NCBI GenBank assembly: GCA_964541075.1
Contig: CAZIPZ010000222.1
Coordinates: 1 to 5,924, forward strand
Direction of reading: 5' to 3'
Origin: CAZIPZ01 sp964541075
Lineage (GTDB): Bacteria; Acidobacteriota; Terriglobia; 20CM-2-55-15
DNA length: 5,924 bases
Shown here: positions 1 through 4,109 of the stretch, in pieces
Layout of the letters: every line of letters begins with the position of its first letter
Numbering within the stretch: position 1 is the stretch's first letter
Translations under genes and position numbers: made by a program
Notes under the pieces: model-generated
Told to the model about the DNA's origin: nothing
The model's database searches: none
Seen by the model: only the letters and a program-made list of their open reading frames with translations

Positions 1-101
1 GTGCATCTTCAAGCCATCCTTGGCAACGCTTCTCTATATGCACGGCGTGTGCCAATCAAAAGAAGCTGATTCTATTGAGTTGTTAAAGGACGACACGGAG
101 A

Positions 102-150
102 CGGCGTCAAGACGCCGACGGGATTGCATAAGTTCGCGTCACGAACGCGA
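102..150. repeat. Pair of small GC-rich inverted repeats
   Basis: Two compact perfect hairpins sit 16 bp apart. The first has arms CGGCGT (102-107) and ACGCCG (112-117) around a CAAG loop. The second has arms TCGCGT (134-139) and ACGCGA (145-150) around a five-base loop; it can also fold with GTTCG (132-136) and CGAAC (142-146). They lie downstream of the minus-strand SnoaL-like gene and upstream of whatever begins left of the window. Neither is followed by a T-run, so they may only be structured spacer or transcript 3' end. Confidence 0.45.
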
Positions 151-180
151 CAGGCGGACAGTTGGGAGCAAGTTCAAATC

Positions 181-227
181 GCGTCCATCATCCGGGCAGC
201 GCTTTATCGGTTGCTGGATGATGACGC
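181..227 (-). terminator. Candidate hairpin terminator after the SnoaL-like gene
   Basis: A long inverted repeat starts 5 bp beyond the stop codon of the SnoaL-like gene. The arms CATCATCC (186-193) and GGATGATG (216-223) are perfect. They are extended outward by GCGT (181-184) with ACGC (224-227), with one bulged C at 185. The loop contains a further AGC/GCT pair. The position just past a stop codon is typical of a transcript 3' end. Read on the minus strand, the hairpin is followed by GATTTG rather than a strong T-run, so intrinsic termination is plausible but not certain. Confidence 0.5.
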
Positions 228-232
228 AAAAT

Positions 233-634
233 CTACCTGTTATTGAATGCGGCCCACTGCTGATATGTATCGACACGGTGTCGAAAACGGGCGACCTGGC
301 CGCGTGAATCAAACTGCCAGATATGAACCTCATCCTCTTCAACGATCTTCCGGCCGGAGGAACGCACCCTAGCCTCAAGATCTATTAGTGCGACGACGAT
401 GTTCCCCGACTCGAAGAATTGTTTGGGTTCGAACTTCTGGATCTCAAGGCCGGCCAGCGCCTGAAAGAATTCAGCCACCTGGCTTCGACCACGGCGAGGT
501 TGCAACCAAGGAACGTTTGTGGAATGAACACCGTATTCCCACTCAATTTCATCAGCCAGTTGCTCCAGTATTGTCGAAATGTCTCCCCGCCCGAATGCCT
601 GATAAATCTGTTGCACCGTATCGACGTGTCCCAT
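233..634 (-). CDS. SnoaL-like / NTF2-fold protein (ketosteroid-isomerase-like)
   Basis: This encodes 133 residues, the usual size for a single-domain SnoaL-like protein of the NTF2 superfamily. Such proteins form a cone of helices and a curved beta sheet around a hydrophobic pocket. The pattern fits the family: an N-terminal helix VQQIYQAFGRGD (residues 7-18), a strand with EWEYG (31-35), the segment VPWLQPRRGRSQVAEFF (41-57), and a C-terminal strand FRHRVDTYQQW (117-127). No signal peptide or membrane segment is visible, so it should be cytosolic. The ATG start is well supported by a Shine-Dalgarno GAGGTGA three bases upstream. The gene follows argS on the same strand after 188 bp, with a hairpin in between, so co-transcription is uncertain. 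Members of this family have very diverse roles (isomerases, cyclases, hydrolases, binding proteins). The substrate cannot be told from sequence alone, so no specific function is assigned. Confidence 0.85.
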   Translation of the reverse strand: MGHVDTVQQIYQAFGRGDISTILEQLADEIEWEYGVHSTNVPWLQPRRGRSQVAEFFQALAGLEIQKFEPKQFFESGNIVVALIDLEARVRSSGRKIVEEDEVHIWQFDSRGQVARFRHRVDTYQQWAAFNNR

Positions 635-637
635 GTA

Positions 638-644
638 TCACCTC
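638..644 (-). promoter_or_regulatory. Ribosome binding site of the SnoaL-like gene
   Basis: The minus strand reads AAGAGGTGA followed by TAC and then the ATG at 634. GAGGTGA is a seven-base match to the 16S anti-Shine-Dalgarno complement. This fixes the start codon, and it contrasts with the three larger genes in the window, which have no comparable site at normal spacing. Confidence 0.8.
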
Positions 645-740
645 TTATCCTGATAGTGTTTCGCGGCCTTCAGCGGCCTTCCATGGATGTCCTAGCGTCC
701 TGAGTCGCTTTTCGGTCCAGCGTTTCATGCGCTCGTTCAC
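645..740 (-). other. Possible short reading frame ending at the SnoaL gene's ribosome binding site
   Basis: On the minus strand an open frame ends with TAA at 647-645, directly abutting the GAGGTGA site of the next gene, as often seen between cotranscribed genes. From a GTG at 740 it would give 31 residues, and from an ATG at 728 it would give 27 residues, beginning MKRWTEKRLRTLG. It is basic and rich in Arg, Lys and Glu. The frame stays open upstream through LARWLWFVIDVNERM and into the end of argS, but I found no ATG there and no Shine-Dalgarno before either candidate start. It may be chance, a gene remnant, or a small translated leader. I do not recognise the sequence. Confidence 0.15.
663..681. 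repeat. Nine-base direct repeat, period 10
   Basis: GCGGCCTTC occurs at 663-671 and again at 673-681, separated by a single A, so the copies are about one DNA helical turn apart. They lie 29-47 bp upstream of the SnoaL-like gene's start codon. Same-face repeats of this spacing can be protein binding sites, but two copies of a GC-rich nonamer could also arise by slippage. No function is claimed. Confidence 0.4.
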
Positions 741-792
741 ATCTATGACGAACCACAGCCATCTAGCGAGTTTGCCCTGACATCTGCTACGA

Positions 793-813
793 ACCGTATC
801 GCCTGGATACGGT
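793..813 (-). terminator. Hairpin just beyond the argS stop, possible terminator or attenuator
   Basis: A perfect 8-bp stem has arms ACCGTATC (793-800) and GATACGGT (806-813) around a five-base loop GCCTG. It lies 9 bp downstream of the argS stop codon on the minus strand. No T-run follows on that strand (TCGTAGCAG), so it could be a weak or factor-assisted terminator, or an mRNA 3' stabilising structure, rather than a strong intrinsic terminator. Confidence 0.45.
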
Positions 814-822
814 GTTTGTGCG

Positions 823-2760
823 CTACATGCGCCGAGGCACCTGCATACCCATCATGTCCAGGGCTCGCGTGAGAGACTCGCGAACGAGATCCAAGACCAG
901 GAGGTAAAACAAGCGCTTTGCGGGATCTTCCTCACCCAATATTCGGTGTCGGTGATAAAACAGACTGAAGCGTTGGGCAAGGCTGAATGTGTACTTTGCA
1001 AGCGTGGCAGGTTCGAGTGTGATGATCACCTGGGCCGCTATCTCATCCAGACGCAGCGAAAGATACAGCAGGTCCCAAATGTCGTTGGCTTCGCGAAGCA
1101 ATTCCGGCAGCTTTGAATCGTTTAGGAATTGCTGAATTCGATCAAACTGAAAATCGGGATCCATTTCGCGAAGCTTATTCAGGATATTATTGCCGCGCAC
1201 GGTGGCGTACTGCAGATATGGTCCAGTCTCGCCATCAAAGTTAAGAGCTTCTTTGAAGTCGAACGCAATGATGGCGTTTCTCGTAAACTTCAGAAGAAAA
1301 TATCGGACCGCCCCGGCCGCTATTTGATGGGAGATTTCATTGGCCTCACCTGGAGAAAGTTCCGGGTTGCGTTTCCTTACTTCCTTTCGAGCTTCATTTT
1401 CGAGCGTGTCCAGCAGATCGTCCGCCTTTACGCCTTGCCCTTTGCGACCTGAAACCTCAACATGCGCCTTCTTTTGATCTTCTGGCGAAAGTTCGATTCC
1501 GAGTTGGGCAGCGCAGGCGGGACTGAGTGCGACCATTTCGTAGGAAAAATGAATCGAATTCCGGGCTTCCTTTTCGTATCCGAGCGAGAGCACGCCCTGG
1601 CGAACGACGTTCTGTAGATACGACTGGCGCACATCAATGACGTTGTAGACCACGTCCGCGTGGCCAAAGCGGATAGAAGCATCGGTCGGTTGCGAAGTTG
1701 TAACCCAAAGGTCGGACCCGTTCGGATACTTCAAGAAAGGAAGGTAGTAAAAGTCCTGTTTCAGAAGGCCAAGCTTCCAAAGCTGGTACGCGATATCCTT
1801 TCCCACATACGTGACGGTTCCGTTCGAACGAACGATGATTTTGTCTTCATCGTACCCCTCTGAGTCCATTCGGAGCACCCAGCACCCGGCATTCTTGCCA
1901 TCGGTTTCAAGAAAGATCGCCTGCCGGGCCTTAAGCTGCTCGAATGCGGTCTTCCAGAATTCGAGATGAAGGATATCGCTTTCACGGGGCAATAGATGGT
2001 AACGAACGTTGATTCGCTCCATCGTCGCAATGTGAGTGCGAACGATCGCCATCGCGACGGCTTCGGCCATATCGGCGGTGTCGTTGTTTCCTTCCTCGAT
2101 TTCTTTAAGCGTTTGTCCCCTCAGGGTGTGTTTCGGATCCTCCGTTTCGTAAAAGGCGCCGACCTTCGCATAGAGGTCCCAACAGTAGTAGTCAAATTTG
2201 GGTTGGGAAATCAGATCCTTAACCTGAGACAGGTTTTTTCGCTCCAGGTGTTTGAATCCAACAATAACGTCTGCAACTTGCACGCCGGTGTTGTCGATGT
2301 AGTTCTGAACCTCGACTCGCCGTCCTGCACATTCAAGAATCCGCACAAATGTATCGCCGATTGCGGAATTCCTTAAGTGTCCGATGTGGGCGGCTTTGTT
2401 CGGATTGATGTTCGTGTGTTCAACAATGATCTTTTCGCGATTGCCGTCAAATCCTTTGACTCGGCTTGCCCGCAAAGCTGCGGCGCGATCGATGAAAAAA
2501 TTGATATAACCGGCGCCAGCGATTTCGATCTTTTCAATGCCAGGGATTTTGCCTGTTTTTCCAATGAGCTCTTCGGCGATTGTTCGCGGGGCTCGCTTCA
2601 GTATTCGGGAAAGCTCGAAGCAAATCGGCGTTGCGAGCTCTCCCAGTTCGATCTTAGGCGTTTGATTCAGAACGATCTCGGGAATGGCATCCATCTGCCA
2701 TTGCGTCTGGATTGTGGAGCGGATCGCGTGCTTAATGCGCGATTGAAGTTCAAGCAGCAT
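823..2760 (-). CDS. argS: Arginine--tRNA ligase (arginyl-tRNA synthetase)
   Basis: This cytosolic class I synthetase activates arginine with ATP and charges tRNA-Arg; arginine activation needs bound tRNA. From the ATG at 2760 it is 645 residues, long but within range for ArgS (about 550-650). An N-terminal Add-1-type tRNA-recognition domain (about 1-110) precedes the catalytic Rossmann fold, which begins with EHTNINPNKAAHIGHLRNSA; HIGH is at 125-128. The second signature loop is VSGRKGQ (436-442), a divergent form of KMSKS of a kind seen in many ArgS. The C-terminal DALR anticodon-binding helical domain follows (about 520-645), ending LTRALDMMGMQVPRRM, so the gene is complete. A GTG at 2778 in the same frame would add six residues. 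I prefer the ATG because the extension falls inside the promoter-like inverted repeat, MLLELQSRI is a natural ArgS beginning, and the extended -10 lies 8 bp before the ATG. It is divergent from larC. Confidence 0.97.
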   Translation of the reverse strand: MLLELQSRIKHAIRSTIQTQWQMDAIPEIVLNQTPKIELGELATPICFELSRILKRAPRTIAEELIGKTGKIPGIEKIEIAGAGYINFFIDRAAALRASRVKGFDGNREKIIVEHTNINPNKAAHIGHLRNSAIGDTFVRILECAGRRVEVQNYIDNTGVQVADVIVGFKHLERKNLSQVKDLISQPKFDYYCWDLYAKVGAFYETEDPKHTLRGQTLKEIEEGNNDTADMAEAVAMAIVRTHIATMERINVRYHLLPRESDILHLEFWKTAFEQLKARQAIFLETDGKNAGCWVLRMDSEGYDEDKIIVRSNGTVTYVGKDIAYQLWKLGLLKQDFYYLPFLKYPNGSDLWVTTSQPTDASIRFGHADVVYNVIDVRQSYLQNVVRQGVLSLGYEKEARNSIHFSYEMVALSPACAAQLGIELSPEDQKKAHVEVSGRKGQGVKADDLLDTLENEARKEVRKRNPELSPGEANEISHQIAAGAVRYFLLKFTRNAIIAFDFKEALNFDGETGPYLQYATVRGNNILNKLREMDPDFQFDRIQQFLNDSKLPELLREANDIWDLLYLSLRLDEIAAQVIITLEPATLAKYTFSLAQRFSLFYHRHRILGEEDPAKRLFYLLVLDLVRESLTRALDMMGMQVPRRM

Positions 2761-2768
2761 AAAGGGCA

Positions 2769-2777
2769 ATCTTAGCA
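2769..2777 (-). promoter_or_regulatory. Predicted extended -10 promoter element of argS
   Basis: The minus strand reads TGC-TAAGAT, matching TGnTAnnnT, and the element ends 8 nt before the argS ATG at 2760. Transcription would begin at or within a few bases of the ATG, giving a leaderless or near-leaderless mRNA. No -35 consensus was seen at the expected distance, which an extended -10 can tolerate. No Shine-Dalgarno precedes the ATG. This is an inference from sequence only. Confidence 0.5.
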
Positions 2778-2785
2778 CGGAGAAA

Positions 2786-2794
2786 TGCTAAGAT
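2786..2794 (+). promoter_or_regulatory. Predicted extended -10 promoter element of larC
   Basis: The plus strand reads TGC-TAAGAT, the mirror copy of the argS element, and ends 10 nt before the larC ATG at 2805. The predicted start of transcription lies within about four bases of the ATG. GGAG at 2779-2782 is 22 bp upstream of the ATG, too far to serve as its Shine-Dalgarno. The region where a larC -35 would sit overlaps the argS -10, so RNA polymerase should be able to occupy only one of the two promoters at a time. Confidence 0.5.
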
Positions 2795-2804
2795 TTTCAT
2801 CGCT

Positions 2805-4040
2805 ATGCGCACTTTGTATTTCGACTGCTTTTCAGGAATCAGCGGTGATATGACCGTCGGAGGCTTGCTGGACCTGGGTTTGGATCTGGATTATCTGAGA
2901 ACGGAACTTCGGAAGCTGCCCGTCGAAGGCTACGAACTCAAATCATCGAGAGCCGTGCGATCAAACATCAGTGCAACAAAGTTCGACGTGCTGATACACC
3001 ACCGGGAGCTCGACCATTCTCATGATCACGACCATGCGGGACATGGACGCGGGCACTTTCATCGAAAGGCGGCCGAAATTCTAGGGATGATCGCTGGAAG
3101 CGCCCTGAACAGCAATGTGAAGCGTCTCGCCGCAGAAATTTTTATGAAGCTAGCGATTTCGGAAGGCAAGGTTCACAACATTCCCCCCGAGCACGTTGAA
3201 TTTCATGAGGTGGGAGCGATTGATTCGATTGTCGACACGGTAGGAGCGGCAATTGGCTTCGATGCTTTAGGTATTGAACACTTTTTGTGCTCCGCCATAA
3301 ACGTGGGAGGCGGTTTCATCCAGTGTCAGCACGGCGTTCTTCCCGTTCCTTCGCCTGCAACGGCCGATCTGCTGCGTTCAGCCACGATTTATTCCAAGCA
3401 TGTGGAAACAGAACTCGTTACTCCTACGGGTGCTGCGATTCTGGCTGCTGTTGTGAATCGCTTTCAACCGCTTTCTGGATTGGTTTTGGATCGCATCGGC
3501 TACGGCGCCGGAACCAAGCAATTTCAGGATTTTCCGAACTGTCTCCGTTTGATGATCGGAGAGGAACGAGAGTCGGTGGCCGCCATCCCGTCCCCCGGGG
3601 GAACGATTGTGGTTATTGAGGCGGACATTGACGATATGGTTCCCCAAAATTTCGGATACGTGACCGAAAAGCTCCTGGCGAATGGAGCGCTCGATGTCTT
3701 CACGGTTCCCATTCAGATGAAGAAAGGCAGGCCGGGACATTTGCTGCAGGTCTTAGCCCCTGCTGAACTCGCCGATGCGCTCCGAAGAATCGTCTTCCGG
3801 GAGACGACTACGATCGGAGTCCGCTGGCACTCCGCAAATCGATCCACACTGGAGCGCGAGTCTATCGAAATCCTGACAGAGCATGGTTCGGTTCGAATCA
3901 AAGTCTCCAAACTGGACGGCGAGGTTGTTAATGCCGCGCCGGAGTTCGAGGATTGTGCGCGCATAGCTCGGGCCACAGATATTCCGCTCAAAGAGATTCG
4001 AGCGCTCGCGATGTCGAAGTATATGCAGCGGTGCTCATAG
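2805..4040 (+). CDS. larC: Nickel-pincer cofactor biosynthesis protein LarC (nickel insertase), full length
   Basis: LarC is the CTP-dependent cyclometallase that inserts nickel into the pyridinium-dithiocarboxylate mononucleotide made by LarB and LarE, giving the nickel-pincer cofactor of lactate racemase LarA and related epimerases. The 411 residues begin with the family signature YFDCFSGISGDMTVGGLLDLG (residues 5-25). A His-rich stretch at 65-86 has nine His and probably handles nickel. Then come VHNIPPEHVEFHEVGAIDSI (123-142), NVGGGF (166-171), LPVPSPAT (179-186) and ETELVTPTGAAIL (201-213). After a short linker near 258-266, the LarC2 part has VIEADIDDMVPQNFGYV (270-286) and KKGRPG (306-311). 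In Lactiplantibacillus plantarum the two parts are joined by programmed frameshifting; here one frame encodes both. Start ATG 2805 places the signature at the N-terminus. It is divergent from argS and 69 bp ahead of metG. larA, larB and larE are not in the window, so the downstream enzyme is unknown. Confidence 0.95.
   Translation: MRTLYFDCFSGISGDMTVGGLLDLGLDLDYLRTELRKLPVEGYELKSSRAVRSNISATKFDVLIHHRELDHSHDHDHAGHGRGHFHRKAAEILGMIAGSALNSNVKRLAAEIFMKLAISEGKVHNIPPEHVEFHEVGAIDSIVDTVGAAIGFDALGIEHFLCSAINVGGGFIQCQHGVLPVPSPATADLLRSATIYSKHVETELVTPTGAAILAAVVNRFQPLSGLVLDRIGYGAGTKQFQDFPNCLRLMIGEERESVAAIPSPGGTIVVIEADIDDMVPQNFGYVTEKLLANGALDVFTVPIQMKKGRPGHLLQVLAPAELADALRRIVFRETTTIGVRWHSANRSTLERESIEILTEHGSVRIKVSKLDGEVVNAAPEFEDCARIARATDIPLKEIRALAMSKYMQRCS
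3591..3602 (+). repeat. C5G5 palindrome in the LarC1-LarC2 linker
   Basis: TCCCCCGGGGGA is a perfect 12-bp palindrome with adjacent runs of five C and five G. It encodes S263-P264-G265-G266, in the linker joining the two halves of LarC. The runs are potentially slippery for ribosomes or polymerases. A -1 shift here would meet TGA at 3617-3619 and give a product of about 271 residues containing only the LarC1 half. The run could simply reflect codon choice for Pro-Gly-Gly. Confidence 0.7.
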
Positions 4041-4109
4041 CTGCCCAAAAACTTTCTCAGGTCCCGTCGTAAAGGGTCAATTCCGGGCTTCTTGTTATAC
4101 TTAAAATCT
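4041..4109 (+). promoter_or_regulatory. larC-metG intergenic gap with predicted extended -10 for metG
   Basis: The 69-bp gap contains TGT-TATACT at 4093-4101, matching the extended -10 TGnTAnnnT and five of six bases of TATAAT. It ends 8 nt before the metG ATG at 4110, the same spacing as for argS, so metG is predicted to start transcription at or next to its ATG. No Shine-Dalgarno is present upstream of the ATG and no clear -35 was found. No convincing terminator for larC was seen, so read-through from larC into metG is also possible. Confidence 0.5.

Larger units (their letters stand above)
1..232. other. Non-coding region with GC-rich hairpins left of the SnoaL-like gene
   Basis: No convincing gene was seen here on either strand. 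The open frames are short, and the longest runs antisense into the SnoaL-like gene without a recognisable protein pattern. The stretch is rich in inverted repeats. A weak one pairs TTGGCA at 20-25 with TGCCAA at 50-55, with an inner ACGC/GCGT pair. Two tighter ones lie at 102-150 and a long one at 181-227. At the extreme left, the minus strand reads ATG at 6-4, preceded by AAGGA ten bases upstream, so another minus-strand gene could begin there and continue outside the window. Only two codons are visible, so this cannot be tested. Confidence 0.5.
2768..2795. repeat. Perfect 10-bp inverted repeat between argS and larC
   Basis: The arms AATCTTAGCA (2768-2777) and TGCTAAGATT (2786-2795) are exact reverse complements around an 8-bp spacer, CGGAGAAA. 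They fill most of the 44-bp gap between the divergent argS and larC start codons. Each arm, read outward, contains TGCTAAGAT, an extended -10-like element directed at the gene on its side. The repeat could also bind a dimeric regulator, or form a hairpin if transcribed, but the predicted start sites would leave it outside both mRNAs. Confidence 0.85.

Noticed and set aside
166..190. tRNA-like T-arm (AGTTCAAATC)
   Set aside because: The flanking five-base segments do not pair as a T-stem, and no anticodon arm or acceptor stem can be built around it.
20..307. Plus-strand open frame of 95 codons over the left end
   Set aside because: It starts from a TTG, has no Shine-Dalgarno, resembles no protein pattern I know, and its second half is antisense to the well-supported SnoaL-like gene.
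388..780. Plus-strand open frames of 130 and 94 codons
   Set aside because: They are mostly antisense to the SnoaL-like gene and its spacer, are rich in Arg, Pro and Ser as shadow frames often are, and lack ribosome binding sites.
1996..2775. Plus-strand open frames antisense to argS
   Set aside because: They are complementary shadows of a strongly conserved argS coding frame, with no recognisable protein motifs.
2768..2795. Inverted repeat as a shared terminator
   Set aside because: It lies between two divergent start codons, not downstream of any gene, and has no T-run, so a promoter or operator role fits better.
2785..2853. 22-codon leader frame overlapping the larC start (ATG 2785 to TGA 2853)
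   Set aside because: GGAG is only two bases from its ATG, and the predicted larC transcript starts downstream of it, so it would not be in the mRNA.
2997..3062. His-rich LarC segment as a novel metal-binding insertion
   Set aside because: His-rich stretches at this place are common in LarC proteins, so it is expected rather than new.
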